Of a stretch of DNA of 64,000 nt, positions 9,610 to 16,371 are shown piece by piece. Each line of letters starts with the position of its first letter. Positions within the stretch are counted from its first letter, which is position 1. The notes under the pieces were generated by a model. That model made no database searches. It saw only the letters and a list, made by a program, of their open reading frames with translations, and was not told where the DNA came from. The DNA is from Bacteroidota bacterium (GTDB taxonomy: Bacteria > Bacteroidota > Bacteroidia > Flavobacteriales > Flavobacteriaceae): assembly GCA_023446155.1 (NCBI GenBank), contig JAEXIT010000004.1, forward strand, positions 372,001 to 436,000, given 5' to 3'. The position numbers and the translations under genes were made by a program.

Positions 9610-10287
9610 TTAGTCTTCCAGTAAATCCGGACGACGGGTTTTAGTGTGTTCGTATGCTTTTTGTTCCCGCCACTTTTCAATTTCAGGGAAGTTTCCACTC
9701 AATAAAATATCCGGAACCTTCCATCCTTTGTATTCCGCCGGACGGGTATAGATAGGAGGGGACAACAAGTTATCCTGGAAACTGTCGGTTAATGCCGAAG
9801 TCTCGTTGCTCAGTACTCCCGGAATTAATCGAATGATACTGTCGGCTAAAACAGCGGCACCAAGTTCGCCACCGGATAATACATAATCGCCAATAGAAAT
9901 TTCTTTTGTGATAAATTGATCACGTACTCTTTGGTCCACGCCTTTATAATGGCCACACAAAATGATGATGTTTTTTAATAACGACATCGAATTGGCCATT
10001 TTTTGGTTTAATGTGGCACCGTCCGGAGTCATGTAAATTACTTCGTCGTACTCGCGCTCGCTTTTTAATTTCGAAATACAGGCGTCGATCGGTTCAATGC
10101 TCATCACCATTCCGGCACCTCCGCCAAACTGATAGTCGTCTACATTTTTGTGTTTGTTGGTGCTATAATCGCGTAGGTTGTGAAAATGAACTTCTACCAA
10201 GCCTTTGCTGATCGCTCTTTTTAGAATAGAAGCTTCAAACGGGCTTTTGATTAATTCGGGTAAAACGGTGATGATATCAATGCGCAT
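9610..10287 (-). CDS. trmD: tRNA (guanine-37-N1)-methyltransferase
   Basis: A 225-aa SPOUT-class enzyme that uses S-adenosylmethionine to methylate G37 next to the anticodon, preventing +1 frameshifting. Diagnostic motifs are visible: MRIDIITVLPEL at the start, YQFGGGAGMVM, ILCGHYKGVDQRV, EISIGDYVLSGGELGA (trefoil-knot SAM site) and the C-terminal RPAEYKGWKVPDILLSGN. The start is set at the ATG at 10287 because family homology begins there; an upstream in-frame ATG at 10305 would add six residues. It precedes rplS and may be co-transcribed with the lipoprotein gene upstream. Confidence 0.97.
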   Translation of the reverse strand: MRIDIITVLPELIKSPFEASILKRAISKGLVEVHFHNLRDYSTNKHKNVDDYQFGGGAGMVMSIEPIDACISKLKSEREYDEVIYMTPDGATLNQKMANSMSLLKNIIILCGHYKGVDQRVRDQFITKEISIGDYVLSGGELGAAVLADSIIRLIPGVLSNETSALTDSFQDNLLSPPIYTRPAEYKGWKVPDILLSGNFPEIEKWREQKAYEHTKTRRPDLLED

Positions 10288-10331
10288 ATTCAAAAATTTT
10301 GGCAAAAATAGGCTAAAAAATAAAAATGAGA

Positions 10332-11066
10332 TTATTTCCCGACTTTTTTAAGGATAAAGGCAGTTCCGATGATTTTTTGTTCGCCTTTAATTTCCGGAAT
10401 CGGATCGGAAACACGATATAGTTTGAGTGTTTGTTGCGGACCGAATTGCCAGCCGAATAAATCGACTGATCCGTCCGTACGACGTAGGCTAATAACATTA
10501 ATCGTGTCGGTGAGCATTTGCATACAATCGCCGGAATAACAGAGATCGTAATCGGTATAATTTGGAAGTCCGGTAAGTTTTGATTGTGCAAAAGTAACCC
10601 GGGTGTTTTGTATGGTCTCCGGATACTGTATTTCGTATTCGGCGTCTATTAATTGTTTTGCTAATGCCGATTCAAACGGGATGTTCGATTTTGTAAAAAC
10701 CGTAGGAGTGGCAGCGGTGGTGTATTCGGTGTCGTTCAGGATAAAAGTTGAATCGGAAGTCGCTTCCAGAATCCTATTTTGTAAATGACCGTTGTTTTGA
10801 TAGGCCTCTTTTAAAATATACTGATTCCCTTTTTGTGTGTAGGCGAGTTTGCCGGTTTCAAATCCGTTTGAAAAAAGAATGCTGTCTTTTCCAAACGTTA
10901 TTTCGGTACCATAAAAAGGAATGTCCCGCAATAATGTTGTTTTAGATTGCTCTAAATAGGAGGTGTTGATAAAAGTTCCCGACAGTTTATAAGCAGATTC
11001 ACTTTTTGAACAGGAAAAAAGTGTCAGACAACCAACCGCCAGAAAGATTCTATTCAGAGCAATCAT
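10332..11066 (-). CDS. Predicted lipoprotein of unknown function
   Basis: A 244-aa protein. Residues 1-19 form a lipoprotein signal with a lipobox-like LFSC, so Cys19 is the likely lipidated residue and the mature protein should sit at the periplasmic or outer membrane. The mature part starts with KSESAYKLSGTFIN and resembles a small beta-rich domain; no catalytic motif is recognised. It is the last gene of a tight minus-strand run (methyltransferase, DUF1569 protein, lipoprotein; gaps of 3 and 11 bases) and lies 44 bases upstream of the chosen trmD start, so it may be co-transcribed with either group. Confidence 0.8.
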   Translation of the reverse strand: MIALNRIFLAVGCLTLFSCSKSESAYKLSGTFINTSYLEQSKTTLLRDIPFYGTEITFGKDSILFSNGFETGKLAYTQKGNQYILKEAYQNNGHLQNRILEATSDSTFILNDTEYTTAATPTVFTKSNIPFESALAKQLIDAEYEIQYPETIQNTRVTFAQSKLTGLPNYTDYDLCYSGDCMQMLTDTINVISLRRTDGSVDLFGWQFGPQQTLKLYRVSDPIPEIKGEQKIIGTAFILKKVGK

Positions 11067-11077
11067 AATAAGTTGGG

Positions 11078-11524
11078 TTAAACACCAAATTGTCTTAAAT
11101 GATGATCAAGGTGTTTCCATTGGGAAATATCCCATTCTTCTGCGGTCATAGGTCCGAAAAAGGGGTGTTTCAGGTTTTTAATCACCGAAGGGCCATTCTG
11201 GAAACGGTTTACATGTTCAATCAATGTTTTTTTTGCCGCATCGAAATCGGGTTCGTGTGTGATGATGAATTCTTTTGCTGTTGGAATATTCGGATCGAAA
11301 GGTTTGTCGCTAACCAACTTCTTTTTTGCCATTCGGCCAAATAAAAAGCCAATCAGGCTTTGTTGTATCGTTAATTCGCCAAAGGCTACTTTTAATGGCG
11401 CCTGACAGTGTTCCATCATTTGACTAACGGTCATTTTTCCCCAATGGGATAGGGAATGCGGCGACAGTTGGTTGATGCGATCAATGATTTCCTGATTGGA
11501 ATGGGGATTATATAAACTTTTCAT
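11078..11524 (-). CDS. DUF1569 domain protein (DinB-like four-helix bundle)
   Basis: A 148-aa soluble protein. The pattern LSPHSLSHWGKMTVSQMMEHCQ, the central GFLFGRMAKKKLVSD and the C-terminal HPFFGPMTAEEWDISQWKHLDHHLRQF are characteristic of DUF1569, a branch of the DinB/YfiT four-helix-bundle superfamily. The His residues (in MMEHC and the final WKHLDHH) sit where related proteins bind a metal. Biochemical function is unknown. It sits 3 bases downstream of the methyltransferase gene and is almost certainly co-transcribed with it. Confidence 0.85.
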   Translation of the reverse strand: MKSLYNPHSNQEIIDRINQLSPHSLSHWGKMTVSQMMEHCQAPLKVAFGELTIQQSLIGFLFGRMAKKKLVSDKPFDPNIPTAKEFIITHEPDFDAAKKTLIEHVNRFQNGPSVIKNLKHPFFGPMTAEEWDISQWKHLDHHLRQFGV

Positions 11525-11527
11525 AGG

Positions 11528-12328
11528 TTATTTTTTTGTGGCGATAATAGCGTAAACCATAGGTATTTTGTTGTCCAGATGTTTGATACGGAATTTGTTT
11601 GGCGCAAATTCTTCTACTTCATTAAAACAACTGTATGGTGAATAATCGTACTCTTCAAAGGTATTAATTTCCAGTCTATTTTTGATAAGAGAATTTAAGA
11701 CTTCAGTAAGGGGGTGATTCCAACTGACCGACTCGTTTTTTATAGGTGCTTCCTTATCGGCATAAGTGCCCGAAGTCGTTTCAATAATGGTTTCGGTATT
11801 AAAATAACTGTATTCGATTTTTGTAAAATCATAATCAAACATCCATACTACCGGGTGGAACTCGGCAAACACGAATTTTCCGCCGGGTTTGAGGAAATGA
11901 TGAATCACTTTTGCCCATTTGTCCAGATCGGGTAACCAGCCAATGGTACCATAACTGGTAAAAACAATATCAAATTCGCCTGCCAACTGATTCGGTAAAT
12001 CGTATACATCCGAACAAACAAAAGTGGCGTCGGCATTGAGCTGTGTGGCCAGTTCGCGAGCTTTGGAAATGGCTTTGTCCGATAAATCCATCCCGGTGGC
12101 TTGGGCTCCCATTCGCGCGAGCGAAATAGTATCCTGACCGAAATGGCATTGCAGGTGCAAGATTTTTTTTCCGGTCACATCGCCTAATAAACGGAGTTCA
12201 ATATCGTTTAAGCTTGATTTTCCGTTTAAAAAAGCTTCCATATTATAGAAATCGGAATCCACATGGTGGTCTACTTTTTCGTTCCAGGTGGCTTTGTTGG
12301 TGGCTAAATAGTCTTTTGGAATTTCCAT
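11528..12328 (-). CDS. Class I SAM-dependent methyltransferase
   Basis: A 266-aa cytoplasmic Rossmann-fold methyltransferase. Motif I is KKILHLQCHFGQDTISLA, where the usual GxGxG is replaced by LQCHFGQ, a variant common in this subfamily. The acidic residue of motif II is in GMDLSDKAIS, and post-motif residues FTSYGTIGWLPDLDKW and LKPGGKFVFAEFHPV are visible. Substrate is unknown. It heads a three-gene minus-strand run with the DUF1569 protein and a lipoprotein. About 145 bases separate it from the divergent MFS gene. Confidence 0.9.
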   Translation of the reverse strand: MEIPKDYLATNKATWNEKVDHHVDSDFYNMEAFLNGKSSLNDIELRLLGDVTGKKILHLQCHFGQDTISLARMGAQATGMDLSDKAISKARELATQLNADATFVCSDVYDLPNQLAGEFDIVFTSYGTIGWLPDLDKWAKVIHHFLKPGGKFVFAEFHPVVWMFDYDFTKIEYSYFNTETIIETTSGTYADKEAPIKNESVSWNHPLTEVLNSLIKNRLEINTFEEYDYSPYSCFNEVEEFAPNKFRIKHLDNKIPMVYAIIATKK

Positions 12329-12461
12329 AGTGTGTTTTTTGATTGATGCTTTTCGGAAAAAGTCAGAAAAGTGCTTTACAAATATACTATTTGTCTGTTT
12401 TTCTTGTTAGGTGCCACGTATCTTTTCCCGTAATTTAAGATTTAATTAAGACTTATCGGTT

Positions 12462-12469
12462 TAATTTTG
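12462..12469 (+). promoter_or_regulatory. -7 element TAATTTTG just before the MFS gene
   Basis: Exact TAnnTTTG match ending 4 bases before the ATG at 12474. With the usual ~7-base offset to the transcription start, the mRNA would begin at or next to the start codon, so the transcript may be leaderless or nearly so. The -33 position reads TTT rather than TTG. Confidence 0.55.
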
Positions 12470-12473
12470 CCGC

Positions 12474-13631
12474 ATGAACTTATCCAAAACAGATGTTGGC
12501 TTTATGGCCATTGCAACAGGTTTAATTGTCGCAAACCTGTATTATTGTCAACCCCTTATTATCCTTATCGCAAAAGAATTTGCCATTCCCGAAGATCAGG
12601 CGGGTACGATTACCTATCTGACGCAGGCGGGTTATGCTATCGGAATGTTTTTTATGGTTCCGTTAGGCGATAAGCTGGAGCGTAAAAAACAAATTCAAAT
12701 TACAACTTTGGCTGCAGTTGTAGCGCTTATCATTGCCGCTACGGCTTCTAATTTCAGAATGCTGCAAATAGCCAGTTTCCTGATTGGTGCGGCTTCGATC
12801 GTTCCGCAGTTGATTCTACCACTATCGGCCAGTCTGGCTTCGCCCGAACAAAGAGGGAAGGTTATCGGAACGGTGATGAGTGGTTTATTGGTAGGGATTC
12901 TGATTTCGCGAACCGTGAGTGGTTTTATCGGAGCCTGGCTCGGATGGCGGGGGATGTTTTGGATCGCAGCGGTTTTGTGTTTGCTGATTGTATTGGTTAT
13001 CCAGAAAAAATTCCCAGTCAATAAACCCGATTTTAAAGGAACTTATGGCGAATTACTACAGTCGTTGTTTTCGTTAATAAAAACACAACCGATGCTACGT
13101 GAAGCTACGTTGATCAATGCGCTAAGTTTTGCACAGTTCGGGGCTTTCTGGACTACGATGGTATTGTTGTTGTCCGGTGATCCGTTTCATTTTAATAGTG
13201 CTACCATAGGACTTTTCGGGATCGTAGGGGCTTCCGGTGCTTTGGCGGCTCCATTGGTTGGTAAACTGGGAGACAAAGGAAACCCAAGAGTGGTAATAGG
13301 CTACGGATGTTTGTTATTATTGATCAGCTTTATTGTGTTCTATTTCTCTTCCGAAAGTATGATCGGAATCATGATTGGAATCGTGTTTATCGATGTCGGT
13401 TTACAATCGGTACATATTTCAAACCAAACACGGGTGTATTCGTTATTACCCGAAGCACGTAATCGGATGAATACCGTATATATGTCGTTTAGCTTTTTAG
13501 GAACGGCACTGGGATCGGCTTTTGGACTTTGGCTGTGGAATTTCGGAAAATGGCATGCCTTTTCTATTGGCGGTGCAATGTTGTCGGTAGCTTCAATAGT
13601 TATTTATGCGCTAACCTATAAGCGGAAATAA
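12474..13631 (+). CDS. MFS transporter
   Basis: A 385-aa inner-membrane protein with about 12 hydrophobic segments. The N-terminal half shows ANLYYCQPLI in helix 1, a loop 2-3 motif A-like segment (GDKLERKKQ) and a motif C-like glycine-rich helix (VIGTVMSGLLVGILISRTVSGF). The second half repeats the pattern (GKLGDKGNPRVVIG). It resembles the proton-coupled drug/sugar efflux branch (YnfM/AraJ-like), but the substrate cannot be told. It is monocistronic with a -7 element next to its start, and the PPIase gene follows after 63 bases with its own -7 element. Confidence 0.93.
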   Translation: MNLSKTDVGFMAIATGLIVANLYYCQPLIILIAKEFAIPEDQAGTITYLTQAGYAIGMFFMVPLGDKLERKKQIQITTLAAVVALIIAATASNFRMLQIASFLIGAASIVPQLILPLSASLASPEQRGKVIGTVMSGLLVGILISRTVSGFIGAWLGWRGMFWIAAVLCLLIVLVIQKKFPVNKPDFKGTYGELLQSLFSLIKTQPMLREATLINALSFAQFGAFWTTMVLLLSGDPFHFNSATIGLFGIVGASGALAAPLVGKLGDKGNPRVVIGYGCLLLLISFIVFYFSSESMIGIMIGIVFIDVGLQSVHISNQTRVYSLLPEARNRMNTVYMSFSFLGTALGSAFGLWLWNFGKWHAFSIGGAMLSVASIVIYALTYKRK

Positions 13632-13658
13632 AGAAAGTTACATTTTGTAAAATAAACT

Positions 13659-13666
13659 TATATTTG
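13659..13666 (+). promoter_or_regulatory. -7 element TATATTTG for the PPIase gene
   Basis: Exact TAnnTTTG match 28 bases upstream of the ATG at 13695. No TTG at the optimal -33 spacing. Confidence 0.5.
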
Positions 13667-13694
13667 TTGCTCATTATATTTAAAATTAAAAAAA

Positions 13695-14627
13695 ATGCAA
13701 GACGGAATTTACGCAAAATTTAATACGAACAAGGGCGTTATTTTAGTGAAATTAACGCATGATAAAACACCTGGAACAGTTGGAAACTTTGTAGGACTGG
13801 CTGAGGGAAGTTTAGAGAACGATGTTAAGCCTCAGGGAAAACCGTATTACGACGGATTGAAATTCCACAGAGTTATCGCCGATTTTATGATTCAGGGAGG
13901 TTGCCCACTTGGAAGTGGTGTTGGCGGACCAGGATATCAGTTTGACGATGAGTTTCACCCGGAATTAAAACACGATACACCGGGAGTGTTATCGATGGCA
14001 AATGCCGGACCTGGAACAAACGGTTCTCAGTTTTTTATCACTCACGTTGAAACCCCTTGGTTGGATAACAAACATACGGTTTTCGGACATGTAGTGGAAG
14101 GACAGGATATCGTGGATGCCATCGCTCAGGATGATGTTATCGAAAGCCTTGAAATCGTAAGAGTAGGTGAGGAAGCTCAAAAATGGAATGCTATTGAGGC
14201 GTTTCGTACGTTCGAAGGGTCACGTGAAAAACGTTTGGCCGAGCAAAAACGCCAGGCGGAAGAGGCATTGGAAAAACTAGCTGCCGGATTTGACAAAACA
14301 GAAAGCGGACTACGTTATAAAATGATTCAGAAAGGAAACGGAAAACAAGCTGAAAAAGGTAAAATGGTTTCGGTTCACTATTCCGGATCTTTAGAAAACG
14401 GAATGGTTTTCGACAGTTCGTACAAAAGAAAGCAACCTATTGAATTCGCATTAGGTAAAGGTCAGGTTATTGAAGGATGGGACGAAGGTATCGCCTTATT
14501 ACAGGTTGGTGATAAAGCGCGTTTTGTGATTCCATCGTATTTAGGATACGGATCTCGTGGTGCAGGTGGTGTTATTCCACCGGATGCAACGCTTATTTTC
14601 GACGTAGAATTAATGGATGTGAAATAA
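13695..14627 (+). CDS. Dual-domain peptidyl-prolyl isomerase (cyclophilin-FKBP fusion)
   Basis: A 310-aa protein with two unrelated prolyl cis-trans isomerase domains. Residues 1-165 are a cyclophilin (KFHRVIADFMIQGG, GTNGSQFFITHVETPWLDNKHTVFG across two motifs). A charged linker of about 40 residues rich in Lys/Glu/Gln likely forms a helix. Residues about 200-310 are an FKBP domain (VSVHYSGSLENGMVFDSS, EGWDEGIALLQVGDKARF, GAGGVIPPDATLIFDVEL). The aromatic and acidic residues of the FKBP pocket (Y, D, F, W, Y, F) appear intact. No signal peptide is seen, so it is probably cytoplasmic. Such cyclophilin-first immunophilins (CFBP) have been described from Flavobacterium (established knowledge). 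A strong terminator follows. Confidence 0.95.
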   Translation: MQDGIYAKFNTNKGVILVKLTHDKTPGTVGNFVGLAEGSLENDVKPQGKPYYDGLKFHRVIADFMIQGGCPLGSGVGGPGYQFDDEFHPELKHDTPGVLSMANAGPGTNGSQFFITHVETPWLDNKHTVFGHVVEGQDIVDAIAQDDVIESLEIVRVGEEAQKWNAIEAFRTFEGSREKRLAEQKRQAEEALEKLAAGFDKTESGLRYKMIQKGNGKQAEKGKMVSVHYSGSLENGMVFDSSYKRKQPIEFALGKGQVIEGWDEGIALLQVGDKARFVIPSYLGYGSRGAGGVIPPDATLIFDVELMDVK

Positions 14628-14645
14628 TTGATTTTTATTTATAGT

Positions 14646-14674
14646 AAAAACTGCCTTATACGGCAGTTTTTTTT
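14646..14674 (+). terminator. Terminator after the PPIase gene
   Basis: Stem ACTGCC / GGCAGT extended by A/T pairs, six-base loop, followed by a run of eight T. Confidence 0.9.
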
Positions 14675-14966
14675 ATTTTGTATAATAGGCATTTTGAGTG
14701 TTTTTTGTCTGGAATAGTCATTTTAAAGTGTTAAAATGTCCTTTTTTAATATGCGTGCATATGATAATTGTGTTAAATTTAACACTTCTTTATTAAATTA
14801 TCACTTTTGTTAAAAGGCGTAATATTCTTGTAGTCAGTTGTTTGTTTTTATTTTTTATATAAACCAATTTTTTTTATTCAAGCGATAAAAAAAATAGTAT
14901 TTTGGGAATGTCAATTATTTGCAAATAACACTCGACAACTCAATTAACTTTAAAAATTTAGTAATT
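14675..14966 (+). promoter_or_regulatory. Graspetide operon upstream region with palindromes
   Basis: This very AT-rich region holds no gene. It contains a 14-bp inverted repeat ATATGCGTGCATAT (14749-14762) and, 7 bases on, a perfect 16-bp palindrome GTGTTAAATTTAACAC (14770-14785). Related half-sites GTGTTAAAA (14728-14736, plus) and GTGATAATTTAATA (14804-14791, minus) flank them, which looks like a cluster of operator sites. A possible -7 box is TATTTTG (14898-14904), one base short of the TAnnTTTG consensus, about 60 bases before the precursor start. No -33 box is convincing. Regulator identity is unknown. Confidence 0.45.
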
Positions 14967-15251
14967 ATGAAAAATAATAAAGACCTTAAAAAGCCTTTTT
15001 TTGCGAATTTCTTAGAGAACCAATTGTCTAACGAAGAAAAAAGTTCTGTACAAGGTGGTGATATCATCACATTGAAAACTGCGGATACGATCTACGTTAC
15101 TTTAAAATATCCATCAGATAACGAAGACGGACCTGGACCAATCGTTACCTCAAAAAATTTGGATATGATGCAAACTATGAAATATCCATCGGATAACGAC
15201 GAAACAGGAGGACCAATTTTATCTCCGGATACAGATCCAACTATGTTGTAA
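14967..15251 (+). CDS. Microviridin-type graspetide precursor with two core peptides
   Basis: A 94-aa ribosomal peptide precursor. The ATG at 14967 is chosen because it gives the compact leader typical of the family; an in-frame ATG at 14919 adds 16 residues in the likely 5' leader. Residues 10-19 read PFFANFLENQ, the conserved helix of microviridin leaders (PFFARFL) that docks on the ATP-grasp ligases. Residues 26-31 read SSVQGG, a double-glycine processing site. Two cores follow, TLKYPSDNED (45-54) and TMKYPSDNDE (70-79), both fitting TxKxPSDx(E/D)(E/D). By family chemistry, Thr-Asp and Ser-(Glu/Asp) esters and a Lys-(Asp/Glu) amide would give two tricyclic cages. Products of this class usually inhibit serine proteases. 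The adjacent ligases support the call; the actual modification pattern is not shown. Confidence 0.93.
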   Translation: MKNNKDLKKPFFANFLENQLSNEEKSSVQGGDIITLKTADTIYVTLKYPSDNEDGPGPIVTSKNLDMMQTMKYPSDNDETGGPILSPDTDPTML

Positions 15252-15260
15252 TAAAATTTA

Positions 15261-15297
15261 CGGGCAATGGCCTCAAAAGAGGTCATTGCCTGTTTTT
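15261..15297 (+). terminator. Strong hairpin/U-tract between graspetide precursor and ligases
   Basis: A 14-bp stem (15261-15274 with 15279-15292, two G-T wobbles) closed by an AAAA loop and followed by TTTTT. It starts 10 bases after the precursor stop and ends 11 bases before the first ligase start. As an intrinsic but leaky terminator it would give high precursor and low enzyme expression, a common design in peptide-maturation operons. Full termination would require a separate promoter for the ligases, and none is evident in the gap. Confidence 0.85.
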
Positions 15298-15307
15298 ATT
15301 GTATGCC

Positions 15308-16282
15308 ATGATATTATGTATAAGCCACAGTAATGATTTCTATACAATCGATATTGTAATAGAACGTTTAAAAGAACTGGGAAAAGAGGTTTTCCGGTTA
15401 AATTCGGATACTTTTTCCGATCAATTGGAATTTGAATACAATGTGAATCAACATGGATTTTCCGTCCGGTTAAAACAAGATGATATTTCGTTTTCATTAG
15501 ATACTATTGAGGCGGTGTATTATCGGAAGTTATGGCATATCAATGTGCCGGAGGACCTTGATGACGCTTTTAAAAATATTTATTTTCAAGAATATACTAC
15601 CATGCGTAGTCTTTTTTTTGAATCCCTCCGACACCTTCCCTGGATGAATCCAATGGAACTTGATCACCGGATAGGGGAAAACAAACTGGAGCAACTGGTC
15701 TTTGCCCGTAAATCGGGTTTAAATATACCGGAAACGCTTATTACCAACGAGCCAGAAAAGGTGAAAACGTTTTTCCATATGGTTTGTAAAGGCAATATGA
15801 TTGCTAAATTACACGGCTCTTTATCCCGAAGTATGAATGGGGATACTCCTTTTTTTCCAACGACCCGAATCGAGGAATCGGATCTGGAACGTTTGGAAAC
15901 TTTAGTGTACTGTCCGATGATATTCCAGCAAAACATTGAAAAAATGTACGAGCTGCGAATCATTTATATCGATGGTACTTTTTTTACCGGTAAAATTAAT
16001 GCCCAGGCTTCCGAAGCCGGAAAAACCGATTGGCGTGCTGCAAAAGATATCATGCCATCCTGGGAATTGTATACCTTACCGGAACCGATCTGTCTGGCGC
16101 TCGAAAATATGATGCGTGACATCGGTTTGTATTTCGGAGCAATCGACATGATCCGGCAAAATGATGGCCAATATATCTTTCTGGAAGTAAATCCACAAGG
16201 GGAGTGGGGCATGATTCAGCGGGATTTAGGTTACCCGATTGGGCAAACCATAGCCGAAAAAATGGTAGCAAGAATCTGCTAA
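15308..16282 (+). CDS. ATP-grasp graspetide ligase, MvdC-like (probable lactam former)
   Basis: A 324-aa ATP-grasp enzyme. The N-terminal domain starts MILCISHSNDFYTIDIV; the ATG at 15308 is preferred because an upstream TTG at 15299 lies at the terminator U-tract. The ATP-grasp core shows MIAKLHGSLS (ATP-binding lysine strand), YCPMIFQQNI (hinge), ELRIIYIDG and the Mg-binding end EVNPQGEWGMIQRDLGYPI. The EVNPxGEWGM-RDLxYPI ending resembles the amide-forming ligases (MvdC/MdnB) of microviridin loci, so it may close the Lys-(Asp/Glu) amide. That amide/ester assignment comes from remembered family sequences and is less certain than the family call. It follows the precursor by 56 bases. Confidence 0.9.
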   Translation: MILCISHSNDFYTIDIVIERLKELGKEVFRLNSDTFSDQLEFEYNVNQHGFSVRLKQDDISFSLDTIEAVYYRKLWHINVPEDLDDAFKNIYFQEYTTMRSLFFESLRHLPWMNPMELDHRIGENKLEQLVFARKSGLNIPETLITNEPEKVKTFFHMVCKGNMIAKLHGSLSRSMNGDTPFFPTTRIEESDLERLETLVYCPMIFQQNIEKMYELRIIYIDGTFFTGKINAQASEAGKTDWRAAKDIMPSWELYTLPEPICLALENMMRDIGLYFGAIDMIRQNDGQYIFLEVNPQGEWGMIQRDLGYPIGQTIAEKMVARIC

Positions 16283-16371
16283 GGCAGTGTTGCTTTGTAG
16301 TTGAAAAGTAGTACTAACTGTTATATTTAAAACACCCGATTCGGGGCTGTAGATAACACAAAAAAATAGTT

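Noticed and set aside
15299..15307. Upstream TTG start for the first ATP-grasp ligase
   Set aside because: It lies at the U-tract of the hairpin, and the family N-terminus (MILCISHS) begins at the ATG at 15308.
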